Of a stretch of 64,000 nucleotides of DNA, positions 45,192 to 58,366 are shown piece by piece. A model generated the notes under the pieces. It was not told the DNA's origin. It ran no database searches and was given only the letters and a program-made list of their open reading frames with translations. A program made the translations under genes and the position numbers. Source of the stretch: Kingdonia uniflora (taxonomy: Eukaryota; Streptophyta; Magnoliopsida; Ranunculales; Circaeasteraceae); contig JACGCM010002659.1 of assembly GCA_014058105.1 (NCBI GenBank), forward strand, positions 1,984,001 to 2,048,000. Direction: 5' to 3'. The first letter of the stretch is position 1; every line of letters begins with the position of its first letter.

Positions 45192-46283
45192 GTGGGGAAA
45201 TATGATTTAACGAATAGGAAGAAAAAGAATATTGTGAGGAGTCGATCTATAAGAGTTCGTCAAGCTACTGAAGGACGGTTGGCGATAAAGATAGCTGAAG
45301 TGTAAGAGAAGTTTTTGGGCTGTTAGAATATAACTCTTACCTGCATAAATCTGAACTACAGTACCGCCAGTATCCTTCGAAGGACTGAATTCCAGGGCTG
45401 CACTCATTTTCGTCTCCATCTATTCTTTTTCAGTGGGGGTTATGGAAGAGGAGGAAATGGTAGCTTAGGAGGGAGATGGATAATGAAAGTCTTGCCCCTG
45501 CTCAATCATTGGCTCTTGGCGCAGAGAAAGCCTTCGGTTTGAAGAGTTGGTTCAAGCACTGACTCCCATACTTCCATGCCTAGACCTCAACCAAACTTAG
45601 TTTCTTATCAAAATATATAGCGTGAAGAAATATGGATGCTCAGTAATTTCCAGTTCTAACTTTGCTTCTAAGATTCTCGGAGTGAAACATCACTAAAAAC
45701 GGATATGATTTTGAGAATCAAATGCAACAGTACCTCAAAGACTTGTTATATTAAAAGTACCTGAAAGACTTATTATCGGTAAAGTATCTGTAATTAGTAT
45801 TCGAGCTTAATATAAAAAATTAATCCAAACTCAGTGCTGATTGATTAAATTAACTGTTGTGATTGAAATTAAACTATAATAAATACATATATGTATTATT
45901 AGAGGACGAAATGAAATATTTGACCTCGAACTAAAAATTGTCTTTTAGCAATCGAGCTGTAAAAAATGTGTCTGTGAAATAGAAGATGTACTAAAATCTA
46001 TTTTGAACTGAATAAATTATATAATTACAGGGGGAGAATATATTAGAAAATTTAGAGTTGGTAGGAATTGAAAGTTCGAGTTCAAGGAGTTCTCGCTCTA
46101 AATGTTGGATTCGGGGGCAGATAAGTTTGAAATGAGATAGGACGAATTCAAAAGAGGTTGATTTGGATAGATAAGTTCTAAAATCTTTCTTATCATGATC
46201 TTAGAGTTTCCTGCTATTGAAAAACTGAATATTATATACACAGAATGTAGGGAATTTGAAGTGTTCGAGAAAAAATCTTAAAT
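45192..46283 (+). repeat. Array unit 8 (1092 bp)
   Basis: TTTATAAATG box present, but both candidate start codons are lost (GTG and ATT) and a TAA follows IAEV. Paired with unit 2. Confidence 0.9.
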
Positions 46284-47372
46284 ATGGGGAAATATGGCTT
46301 AAAGAGGACGAAGAAAGAGAATATGGTGAAGACTCGATATGTGAGAGTTTGTCAAGCTACTGAAGGACGGTTGGCGGTAAAGATAGCTGAAGTGTGAGAG
46401 GGGATTTGCGAGTTGCTATAATATGATTCGGACTTGTATGATTCAGAACAACAGTACCGTAGGTATCCTTAAATGGACTGGATTCTAAGGTGGGGATCCT
46501 TTTCTTCTCCATCAACTCTTTGTTGCTTGGGGCTATGGAGGAGGGGGAGGCAATGGTGGTGCAGGAGGGAGATGTAGAATGGAAGTCTTGGCCCTGTAAA
46601 ATCATTGGTTCTTAGCATTGAGAAGGCCTTCCGTATGAAGAATTGGTTCAAGCACTGACTCCCTTACTTCCATGTCTAGACTTCAACCAAACTTAGTTTC
46701 TTATCAAAATAAATTGCCAGAAAAATATGTATGCTCAGTAAATTCCAGTTACAACTTTACTTCTTAAGATTTTTGGAGGAAAAATTTAATGAAAACTGAT
46801 ATGATTTTGAGAATCAAATGTAACAGTACCTGAACGACTTGTTATCTGTAAAGTATCTGAAAGACTTGTTATCGGTAAAGTATCTGTAATTAATATTCTA
46901 GCTTAATAAAAAAAATCCAAACACTGTTTTGATCGATAGATTTTATTCTTGTGATTGAAATTGAACTATTATAAATACAAATATGTATGATTAGAGTACG
47001 AAATGAAATATTTGACATCGAACTAGAAATTGCCTTTTAGCAATCAAGCTATAAAAAATTTGTCTGTGAAATAGAAGATTTGAAAAAATCTATTTTGAAC
47101 GGAATAAATTATAGATTTACGGGGGAGATTATCTTAGAAGATATAAAGTTTGTAGGAATTAAAAGTTTGAGTTTAGGGAGTTCTCGATTGAAATGTTGGA
47201 TTGGGGGGCAGATAAATTTAATATGTGATAGGACAAATCCAAAGTGGTTGATTTGGATAGATAAGTTTAAAAAAATTTCTTATCAGGATCTTAGAGTTTC
47301 CTGTTATTGATAAGCTGAATATTATATACACGGAATATGGGGAATTTGAACTGATCGAGAAAAAGTTATAAA
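46284..47372 (+). repeat. Array unit 9 (1089 bp)
   Basis: No TATA (TCTTAAATATGG). The frame stops at TGA after KIAEV. Paired with unit 3. Confidence 0.9.
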
Positions 47373-48464
47373 TCTTGGGAAATATGATTTAAAGAGGATG
47401 AAGAAAGAGAATATGGTGAGAACTCTATCTGTAATAGTTCGTCATGCTACTGAAGGACAGTTGGCGATAAAGATAGCTGAATTACGAGAGACGATTAATG
47501 GGTTATTAGAATATGATTTTGACTTGTATGAATCTGAACTGCAGTACGGCCGGTAACCTTCAAAGGACTGGAGTCCAAGGTAAGACTCCTTTTGTCTCCA
47601 TCAACTCTTTGTTGGTGAAGGTTATGGAGGAGGAGGCAATGGTGGTGCAGGAGGGAGATGTAGAATGGAAGTCATTCCCCTGCAAAATCATTGGCTCTTG
47701 GTACTTAGAAGGCCTTCCGTATAAAAAATTGGTTCAAGCACTGACTCCCTTACTTCCATGTCTAGACTTTGACCAAACTTAGTTTCTTATCAAAATAAAT
47801 AGCGTGAAGAAATATGGATTCTCAGTAATTTTCAGTTCTAACTTTGCTTCAGAAGATTCTCGGGGTGAAACATCACTGTAAACTTCTATGATTTTGAGAA
47901 TCAAATATAACAGTACCTAAAAGACTTGTTATCTATAAAATACCTTAAAGACTTGTTATCTGTAAAGTATCTGTAATTAGTATTCAAACTTAATAATAAT
48001 GTTTTTACCCAAACACTGCGCTGATAGATAGAATTAACACTTGTGATCTAAATCGGGCTTTAATCAATAGATTGATGTATGATTAGAGGAGGAAATGTAA
48101 TATTTGACATCAAAAATAAAAGTATATTTTAGAAATCGAGCTGTAAAAAATATTTCTGTGGAATAGAAGATGTGCAAAAGTCTATTTTGAACTGAATAAA
48201 TTATAGAATTACGGGGGAGAATATCTAAGAAGATAAAAATTTTGTAGGAATTAAAAGTTTGAGTTCAGGGAGTTCTCGCCTGAAATGTTGGATTTGGGGG
48301 CAGATAAGTTCATAATGTGATAGGACGAATCCAATGAGGTTGATGTGGATAGATAAGTTCAAATAACTTTCTTATCCGGATTTAGGGTTTCTTGTTATGA
48401 AAAAATCAAATATTATATACGCGGAATGTGGGGAATTTGAAGTGATCTAGTAAATTGTATAAAT
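47373..48464 (+). repeat. Array unit 10 (1092 bp)
   Basis: GTTATAAATC box; first Met lost (CTT). From 47398 the frame is open for 52 codons to QYGR, then TAA. Paired with unit 4 and similar to unit 17. Confidence 0.9.
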
Positions 48465-49527
48465 ATGGGAAAATATGATTTAAAGAGTATGAAGAAAAAG
48501 AATATGGTGAAGACTCGATCTGTGAGAGTTCGTCAAGCTACTGAGGGACGGTTGGCGATAAAGATAGTTTAAGTGCGATACTAGATTTTATGACTATTAG
48601 AATATGATTCTGACCTGCCAAAATCTGAACTGCAGTACCGCCGGTATCCTGCGAAGGATGGGATTCCAAGGTAGGACTCCAATTTTGTCTTCAACAACTC
48701 TTTGTTGGTGGGGATTATGAATGAGGAAGTAATGGTGGGGTAGGAGGGAGAACTAGAATAGAAGTCTTTCCCCTGCACAATCATTGGCTGTTGGAGTTGT
48801 GAAGGCCTTCTGTTTTAAGAATTCGTTCAAGCACTGACTCCCTTACTTCCATGTCTTGATTTGGACCATACTTAGTTTCTTATCAAAATAATTTGCATGA
48901 GGATATATGGATGTTTAGTGATTTCCAGTTCCAACTATTCTTCAGATGATTCTCGGAGTGAAACATTACTGAAAACATATATGATTTTTATAAACAAATG
49001 TAACAGTACCTGAAGGACTTATTATCAGTAAAGTATCATTAATTAATATTCAAACTTCGTAAAAATGTTTTATCCAACTCTGGGTTTATAGATATAATTA
49101 ACTCTTGTAATTGAAATCGAATTATAATAAATACAGATATGTATGAATAGAGAACGAAAGAAATATTTGACATCGAACTAGAAATTTCCTTTTAGCTATC
49201 GAGCTGTAAAAGGCGTATCTGTGAAATAAATAATGTGCAAAAATCTATTTCGAATGAATAAATTATAGAATTACGGGGGAGAATATCTTAGAAGATATAG
49301 AGTTTGAAGGAATTGAAAGTTCGAGTTCACGGAGTTCTCGCTTGAAATGTTGGATTGGGGGGCAGATAAGTTTGAAATGAGATAGGACGAATCCAAAGAG
49401 GTTGATTTGGATTGATAAGTTCAAAAAACTTTTTTAACAGGATCTTAGAGTTTTCTGTTATTGAAAAACTTAATATTATATACACGGAATGTGGGGAATT
49501 TGAAGTGATCAAGAAAATGGCATAAAT
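48465..49527 (+). repeat. Array unit 11 (1063 bp)
   Basis: TGTATAAATATGG present. The frame stops at TAA after IKIV. Paired with unit 5. Homology to the unit 5/6 side ends near 48960, marking a duplication breakpoint. Confidence 0.9.
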
Positions 49528-50625
49528 ATGGTAAAATATGATTTAATGAGGACGATGAATGAGAATATGGTGAGGACTCGATATGTAAGAATTTGTCAAG
49601 CTACTGAAGGACGGTTGGCGATAAAGATAGCTGAAGTGTGAGAGAGAATTTTTAGGCTGTTAGAATATGATTCTGACTTATATGAATCCGAACTACAGTA
49701 CCGCCGGTATCCTCTGAAGGACTGTATTCCAAGGTAGGACTCCATTTCGTCTCCATCAACTCTTTGTTAGTGGGCATTATGGAGGAGGAGGAGGAGGTAA
49801 TGGTGGTGCAGGAGGGTGATGTAGATTAGAAGTCTTGCCTCTGTACAATCATTAGCTCTTTGCGCTGAGAAGGCCTTTCGTATGAAGAATTAGTTCAAGC
49901 ACTGACTCCCTTACTTCCATGTCTAGACTTCGACCAAACTTAGTTTCTTATCAAAATAAATTGCGTGAAAAATTATGGATGCTCAATGACTTCCAGTAAC
50001 AATTTTACTTTAGAAGATTTTCAGAGTTAAACATCACTGAAAACTTATATGATTTTTAGAATCAAATGTAACAGTACCTAAAAGACTTGTTATCTGTAAA
50101 GTACCTGAAAGTCATGTTATCTGTAAAGTATCTATAATTAATATTTGAGCTTAATAAAAATATTTTATCCAAACTATGTGCTGATAGGTAGAATTAACTC
50201 TTGTGATTGAAATTGAGCTATTAGAAATACAGATATGTATGATTAGAGTTCGAAATGTAATATTCGACAACGAACTTGAAAGTGTCATTTAGCAATCGAG
50301 CTATAAAAAATGCATCTGTGAAATAGAAGATGTGCAAAAATCTATTTTGAACTGAATAAATTATAGAATTCCAGGGGTGAATATCTTAGAAGATATAAAG
50401 TTTGCTGGAACTGAAAGTTCATGTTCAGGGAGATCTTACTTGAAATGTTGGATTGGGGGGCAGATAAGTTCGAAATGAGATAGGACGAATCCTAAAAGGT
50501 TTATATGGATATATAAGTTCAAATAACTTTCTTATCAAATTCTTAGGGTTTCTTGTTATGGAAAAACCTAATATTATATACACGGAATGTAGGGAATTTG
50601 AAGTGATCAAGAAAATTGTATAAAT
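49528..50625 (+). repeat. Array unit 12 (1098 bp)
   Basis: CATAAATATGG in place of TATA. The frame stops at TGA after IAEV. Exon resembles units 3, 9 and 20. Confidence 0.9.
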
Positions 50626-51713
50626 ATGGAAAAATATGATTTAAAGAGCAAGAAGAAAAAGAATAGGGTGATGGCTCGATCTGTGAGAGTTTTTCAAGCT
50701 ACTGAAGGATGGCTGGCGATAAAGAAAGCTGAAGTGAGAGAGATGATTTTGTGGCTGTTAGAATATAATTCAGACCTGCACAAATATGAACTGCAGTACT
50801 GCCAGTATCCTTTGAAGGACTGGATTCCAAGGTAGGACTCTTTTTCGTCTCCATCAACTCTTTGTTGGTGGGGGTTATGGAAGAGGAGGCAATGGTGGTG
50901 TAGGTGGGAGATGGAGAACAGAAGTCTTGCCCGTACACAATCATTGGCTCATGACGCTGAGAAATTTTTTGGTTTGGAGAGCTGGTTCAAGCATTGACTC
51001 CCTTACTTCCATGTCTAGACTTCGACCAAACTTCGTTTCTTAATGAACTAAATAGGGTGAAGAAGTATGGATGCTCTGTAATTTCAAGTTTTAACTTTGC
51101 TTCAGAAGATTCTCGAATTGAAACATCCTGGAAAAATAATATAATTTACACAATCAAATGTAACAGTACCTAAAAGACCTGTTATGAGTAAAGTACCAGA
51201 AAGACTTTTTATCTGTAAAGTATCTGTAATTAATATTCGAGCTTAATAAAAAAAAATCCAAACTCTAGGATAATAGATAGAATTAACTATTGTGATTAAA
51301 ATCGAGCTATAATAAATATAGATATGTATGATTAGAAGATGAAATGAAATATTTGACATTGAACTAGAAAATGTCTTTTAGCAATCGAGCCTAAAAAATG
51401 TGTCTGCTAAATAGGAGATGTGCAAAAATCTATTTTGAACAGAATAAATTATATAATTTTGGGGGATAATTTCTTAGAAGATATAGAGTTTGTAGGAATT
51501 AAAAGTTCAAGTTCAGGGAGTTCTTGCTTGAAATGTTTAATTTGGGGGTAGATAAGTTTGAAATCAGATATGACGAATCCAAAGAAGTTGATGTAGATAG
51601 ATAAGTTCAAATAACTTTCTTATCAGGATCTAAGGGCTTCCTGTTATGGAAAAAATGAATATTATATAAACGGAATGGGGGGAATTTGAAGTGATCTAGA
51701 AAATTGTATAAAT
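50626..51713 (+). repeat. Array unit 13 (1088 bp), open frame
   Basis: TGTATAAATATGG present. The frame is open from Met 50626 to QYPLKDWIPR (69 codons, stop ending 50835). The first of four adjacent monomers with an intact exon; the inner MVRTR Met is GTG here. Confidence 0.9.
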
Positions 51714-52807
51714 ATGGGGAAATATGATTTAAAGAGTAGGAAGAAAAAGAATATGGTGAGGACAAGATCTTTGAGAGTTCGTCAAGCTACTGAAGGACAG
51801 TTGGCGATAAAGATAGGTGAAGTACGAGAGAGGATTTTTGGGCTGTTAGAATATGATTCTAACCTATATGAATCTGAACTGCAGTACTGCTGGTATCCTT
51901 CGAAGGTCTGGATTCCAAGGTAGGACTCCTTTTCGTCTCCATAAACTCTTTGTTGGTTGGGGTTATGGAGGAGGATGCAATGGTGGTGTAGGTGGGAGAT
52001 GGAGAATGGAAGTCTTGCCTTTGCACAATCATTGGCTCTTGGCGCTGAGAAAGCCTTTGGTTTGAAGAGTTGGTTCTAACACTGACTTCCTTTCTTCCAT
52101 GTCTAGACTTCGACCAAACTTTGTATCTTTTCAAATTAAATAGCGTAGAGAAATATGGATGCTCAGTAATTTCCAGTTCTAACTTTTCTTCAGAAGATTC
52201 TCGGAGTGAAATATCACTGAAAACTTATATGATTTTGAGAATCAAATGTAACAGTACCTAAATGACTTGTTATCTATTAAGTACCTGAATGACTTTTTAT
52301 CTGTAAAGTATATGTAATTAATATTCGAGCTTGATAAAAATGTTTTATCCAAACTCTGTGTTGATAAATAGAATTAGCCCTTGTGATCTAAATCGAGCTA
52401 TAATAAATATAGATATGTATGATTTGAGTACGAAATGTAATATTTGACATTAAACTAGAAAGTGTCTTTTAGCAATCGAGCTGTAAAAAATGTGTCTGTA
52501 AAATAGAAGATGTGAAAAATTCTATTTTAAACTGAATAAATTATTGAATTACAAGGGAGAATATCTTAGAAGACATTGAGTTTGTAGGAATTGGAAGTTC
52601 GAGTTCTGGGAGTTATCGCTTGAAATGTGGGATTAGGGGGCACATAAGTTTGAAATGAGATAGAACTAATCCAAAGAGGTTGATGTGGATATATAGGTTC
52701 AAATAACTTTCTTATCAGGATCTTAGGGTTTCCGTTTATAGAAAAAGAAAGTGTATTATATACATTGAATGTGGGGAATTTGAAGTAATCTAGAAAATTG
52801 TATAAAT
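51714..52807 (+). repeat. Array unit 14 (1094 bp), open frame
   Basis: TGTATAAATATGG present. Both Met codons are kept; 69 codons open to PSKVWIPR (stop ending 51923), directly at the GTAGGACTCC donor-like sequence. A Gly-rich frame of 70 codons overlaps downstream (51853-52065). Confidence 0.9.
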
Positions 52808-53903
52808 ATGGGAAAATATGATTTAAAGAGTAGGAAGAAAAAGAATATGTTGAGGACTCGATCTGTGAGAGTTCGTCAAGTTACTCAATTGCGGTTGGCG
52901 ATAAAGATAGTTGAAGTACGAGAGAGGATTTTTGGGCTATTAGAATATGATTCTGCCCTGCATGAATCTGAATTGCAGTACCGCTGGTATCCTTCGATGG
53001 ATTGGATTCTAAGGTTGGACTCCTTTTCGTCTCCATCAACTCATTGTTGGTGGGGGTTATGGAGGAAGAGGCAATGGAAGTGTACGAGGGTGATGGAGAA
53101 TAGAAGTCTTGCCCCTATACATTTATTTTCTCTTGGCACTGAGAAGGCCTTCTATTTGAAGAGTTGGTTCAAGCACGGACTCCCTTACTTTCATGTCTTG
53201 ACTTCGACCAAACTTTGTTTATTATCAAAATAAATAGCTAGAAGAAATATGGATGCTCAGTGATTTTCAGTTCCTACTTTTCTTCAAAAGATTCTAGTTG
53301 TGAAACATCACTAATAACTGATATGATTTTTAAGAATCAAATGTAACAGTACCAAAAAGACTTGTTATCTGTAAAGTATTTGAAAGACTTGTTATCTGTA
53401 AAGTATCCGTAATTAATATTAAAGCTTAATAAAAATGTTGTTACCCAAACTCTATGTTGATAGATAGAATTAACTCTTGTGATCTAAATCGGGCTATAAT
53501 AAATAGAAATATGTATGATTAGAGGACGCAATGTAATATTTGGCATCGAACTAGAAAGTGTATTTTAGCAATTGAGCTGTAAAAAATGAGTTATTGAAAT
53601 TGAAGATGTGCAAAAGTCTATTTTTAACATGATAAATTATACAATTACGGGGGAGAATATCTTTGAAGATATAGAGTTTATAGGAATTTAAAGTTCGAGT
53701 TCATGGAGTTCTCGCTTGAAATGTTGGATTTGGGGGTATATAAGTTTTTAATGAGATAGGACGAATCAAATGAGGTTGATGTGGATAGATAAGTTCAAAT
53801 AACTTTCTTATCAAGATCTTAGGGTTTCTTTTTATGGGAAAGCAAAATATATTATATACACGGAATGAAGGGAATTTTAAGTGATCTAGAAAATGGCTTA
53901 AAT
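52808..53903 (+). repeat. Array unit 15 (1096 bp), longest open frame
   Basis: TGTATAAATATGG present. The TAG that normally follows IPR is TTG, so the frame runs for 141 codons (52808-53233) through the usual post-exon region, with the inner Met changed to TTG. Donor-like GTAGG is altered to GTTGG. Confidence 0.9.
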
Positions 53904-54991
53904 ATGGGAAAATGTGATTTAAAGAGTAGAAAAAAAAATATGGTGAGAACTCGATCTGTGATAGTTCGTCAAGCTACTGAAGGTCGGTTGGTGATAAAGA
54001 TAGCTGAAGTGCGAGAGGGGATTTATGGGCCGTTTGAATATAATTTTGACCAGCATGAATCTAAACTGCAGTACCGCCGGTGTCCTTCGAAGGACTGGAT
54101 TCCAAGGTTGGATTCCTTTTCGCCTGCCTCAACTCCTTTTTGATGGGGGTTATGGAGGAGGAGGCAATGGTGGTGTAGGTGGGAGATGGAGAACAGAAGT
54201 CTTGCCCATACACAATCATTGGCTCATGACACTGAGAAAGTTTTTGGTTTAAAGAGCTGGTTCAAGCATTGACTCCCTTACTTCCATGTCTAGACTTCAA
54301 CCAAACTAGTTTCTTATCAAAATAAATATCGTGAAGAAATATTGATGCTCAATAATTTCCAGTTCTAACTTTGCTTCAGAAGATTCTCGTAGTGAAACTT
54401 CACTAAAAACTTATATTATTTTTTGAATCAAATGTAACAATATCTCAAAGACTTGTTATCTTAAATGTACCTGAAAAACTTATTATCTGTAAAATATTTG
54501 TAATTAATATTCGTGCTTAATAAAAATGTTTTATCCAAACTCAGCATTGATAGATAGAATTAACTCTTATGATTGAAATCGAACTATAATAAATGCATAT
54601 ATGTATGATTAAAGGACGAAATGAAATATTTGACATCGAACTAGAAATTCTCTTTTAGCAATAGAGCTGTAAAAAATTTGTCTGTGAAATAGAAGATCTG
54701 CAAAATTCTATTTTGAACTGAATAAATTATAGAATTACGGGGGAGATTATCTTAGAAGATATAGAGTTTGTAGGAATTGATAGTTCGAGTTTAGGGAGTT
54801 CCCGCTTGAAATGTTAGATTGGGGTGCAGATAAGTTTGAAATGTGATAGAACAAATCCAAAGTGGTTGATTTGGATAGATAAGTTTAAAAAACTTTCTTA
54901 TCAGGATCTAAGAGTTTCCTGCTATTGATAAACTGAATAATATATACACAGAATGTGGAAAATTTGAAGTGACCGAGAAAATAGCATAAAT
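53904..54991 (+). repeat. Array unit 16 (1088 bp), open frame
   Basis: TATA changed to GCTTAAATATGG. The frame is open from 53904 (in frame back to 53865) to 54143, reading through the IPR end as in unit 15. Pairs with unit 19/20 at an offset of 3375 bp, including a near-identical block at 54460-54640. Confidence 0.9.
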
Positions 54992-56077
54992 CTGGGGAAA
55001 TATGATTTAAAGAGGACGAAGAAAGAGAATATGGAGATGACTATATCTGTGAGAGTTCGTCATGCTACTGAAGGATAGTTACCGATAAAGATAGCTGAAG
55101 TACGAGATAATATTTTTGGGTTGTTAGAATATTATTCTGACTTGTATGAATCTGAACTATAGTACCCCCGGAAACCTTCGAAGCACTGGATTCCAAGGTA
55201 AGACTCCTATTCATCTCCATCAACTCTTTTTTGGTGGGGCTAATGGAGGAGGAGGCAATGGTGGTGCAGGAAGGAGATGTAGAATGGAAGTCTTGCCCCT
55301 GCAAAAACATTGGCTCTTGGCACTGTGAAGGCCTTCCGTATGAAGAATTGGTTAAAGCACTGACTCCCTTACTTCCATGTCTAAACTTCGACCAAACTTA
55401 GTTTCTTAACAAAATAAATAGCGTGAAGAAATATGGATGCTCAGTAATTTCCAGTTCTAACTTTGCTTCAAAAGATTCTCGGATTGAAATATCACTGTAG
55501 ACTTATAAAATTTTGAGAGTCAAATGTAACTGTACCTAAAAGACTTATTATCTATAAAATACCTTAAAGACTTGTTCTCTGTAAAGTATTTGTAATTAAT
55601 ATTCGAGCTTAATGTTTTTACCCAAACACTGCGTTGATAGATAGAATTAACACTTGTGATCTAAATCGAGCTATAATAAATAGAGATATATATGATTAGA
55701 GGTTAAAATGTAATATTTGACTTCAAACTAGAAAGTATATTTTGGCAATCGAGCTGAAAAAAATGTGTCTGTGGAAAAGAAGATGTGCAAAAGTGCATTT
55801 TGAACTGAATAATTTATAGAATTAGGGGGGAGAATATCTTAGAAGATATAGAGTTTGTAGGAATTGAAAGTTTGAGTTCATGGAGTTCTCGCTTGAAATG
55901 CTGGATTTAGGGGCAGATAAGTTCAAAATGAGATAGGACGAATCCAATGAGGTTGATGTAGATAGATAAGTTCAAATAACTTTCATATCCATATTTAGGG
56001 TTTCTTGTTATGAAAAAACATAATATTAAATACACAGAATGTGGGGAATTTGAAGTGATCTAGATAATTGTACAAAT
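54992..56077 (+). repeat. Array unit 17 (1086 bp)
   Basis: GCATAAATCTGG; first Met lost (CTG); a TAG breaks the frame after ATEG. Same type as units 4 and 10. Confidence 0.9.
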
Positions 56078-57274
56078 ATGGGAAAATATGATTTAAAGAT
56101 TATAAAGAAAAAGAATATGGTAAAGACTCGATCTGTGAGAGTTCGTCAAGCTACTGAAGGACACTTGGCGTTAAAGATAGTTGAAGTGCGATAGAGAATT
56201 TTTGGGCTATTAGAATATGATTCTGACCTGCCCTAATCTGAACTGTAGTACCGCCGGTATCCTTCAAAGGACTGGATTCCAAGGTAGGGCTCCTTTTCGT
56301 CTACATCAACTCTTTGTTTATGTGGATTATGGATGAGGAAGTAATAGTGGGGTAAGAGGGAGAAGTAGAACTAAAGTTTGGCCCCTACACAATCACTGGC
56401 TCTTAGAGTTGGGAAGGCCTTCAGTTTGAAGAGTTCTTTCAAGCACTGACTCCCTTACTTCCATGTCTAGATTTGGACCAAACTTAGTTTCTTATCAAAA
56501 TAAATAGCGTGAAGATATATAGATGTTTAGTGATTTCCAGTTCCAACTTTTCTTCAGAAGATTCTCGGAGTGAAACATCATTGAGAACAAATATGAATTT
56601 GAGAATCAAATGTAATAGTACCTGAAAGACTTGTTATCTGTAAAGTATCTGTAATTAATATTCTTGCTTAGTTAAAATTCTTTATCCAAACTCTGGGTTG
56701 ATAGATATAATTAAATGTAATAGTACCTAAATGACTTGTTATCTGCTTAGTACCTGAATGACTAGTTATCTGTAAAGTATCTGTAATTAATATTCGAGCT
56801 TGATAAAAATGTTTTATCCAAACTCTGTGTTGATAGATAGAATTAACCCTTGGGATCTAAATCGAGCTATAATATATATAGATATGTATGATTAGAGTAC
56901 TAAATGTAATATTTGACATCGAACTAGAAAGTGTCTTTTAGAAATCGAGCTGCAAAAAATGTGTCTGTAAAATAGAAGATGTGCAAAATTTTATTTTGAA
57001 CTAAATAAATTATAGAATTACGGAGGAGAATATCTTAAAATATATTGGGTTTGTAGGAATTGAAAGTTCGAGTTCAGGGAGCTCTCGCTTTAAATGCTGG
57101 ATTTGGGGGCGCATAAGTTTGAAATGAGATAGGACGAATCCAAAGAGGTTGATGTGGATAGATAAGTTCAAAAAACTTTCTTATCAGGATCTTAGGGTTT
57201 CCCTTTATAGAAAAATATAATATTATATACATTGAATGTGGGGAATTTGAAGTAATCTAGAAAATTGCATAAAT
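56078..57274 (+). repeat. Array unit 18 (1197 bp)
   Basis: TGTACAAATATGG. The frame stops at TAG after VEVR. Same type as units 5 and 11. It contains an extra copy of about 105 bp of the AATAGTACCTGAAAGACTTG segment (56610-56800), whose second copy resembles the unit 14/15 type, so it looks like a recombination junction. Confidence 0.9.
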
Positions 57275-58366
57275 ATGGGAAAATATGATTTAAAGAGTTA
57301 GAAGAAAAAGAAAATGGTGAGAATTTGATTTGTGAGAGTTCGTCAAGCTACTGATGGTCGGTTGGCGATAAAGATAGCTGAAGTGCGAGAGATGATTTTT
57401 GGGTTGTTTAAATATGATTCTGACCAGCATGAATTTGAACTGCAGTACCGCCGGTATCCTTTGAAGGACTAGATTCCAAGGTAGGATTCCTTTTCGCCTT
57501 CATCTACTTTTTTTTTGGTGGGGGTTATGGAGGAGGAGGCAATGGTGGTGTAGGAGGGTGATGGAGAATAAAAGTATTTCCCCTGCACAATCATTGGCTT
57601 TTGGCGTAGAGAAAGCCTTCAGTTTGATGAGTTGGTTCAAGCACTGACTCCCTTACTTCCATGTCTAGACTTCAACAAAACTTAGTTTCATATCAATATA
57701 AAAAGCGTGAAGAAATATGGATGCTCAGTAATTTCCAGTTCTAACTTTGCTTTAGAAAATTCACGGAGTGACACATCACTAAAAACTGATATGATTTTAA
57801 GAATTAAATGTAACAGTACCCCAAAGACTTGTTATCTTAAATGTACCTGAAAAACTTATTATCTGTAAAATATTTGTAATTAATATTCGTGCTTAATAAA
57901 AATGTTTTATCCAAACTCAGCATTGATAGATAGAATTAACTCTTATGATTGAAATCGAACTATAATAAATGCATATATGTATGATTAAAGGACGAAATGA
58001 AATATTTGACATTGAACTAGAAATTGCTTTTTAGCAATCGAGCTGTAAAAAATGTGTCTGTGAAAGAAAGATGTACTAAAATCTAATTTGAACTGAATAA
58101 ATTATAGAATTACATGGGAGAATATCTTAGAAGATATAGAGTTGGTAGGAATTAAAAGTTTGAGTTCAGGGAGTTCTCGCTTGAAATGTTGGATTGCGGG
58201 GCAAATAAGTTTGAAATGAGATAGGACGAATCCAAAGAGGTTGATTTGGATAGATAAGTTCAAAAAAAATTCTTATCAGGATCTTAAAGTTTCCTGTTAT
58301 TTTAAAACTGAATATTATATACACGGAATATGGGGAATTTGAAGTGATCAAGAAAATGGCATAAAT
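57275..58366 (+). repeat. Array unit 19 (1092 bp)
   Basis: GCATAAATATGG. The frame stops early at TAG (LKS) and again at TGA (MVRI). The downstream block at 57838-58020 is almost identical to unit 16. Confidence 0.9.
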
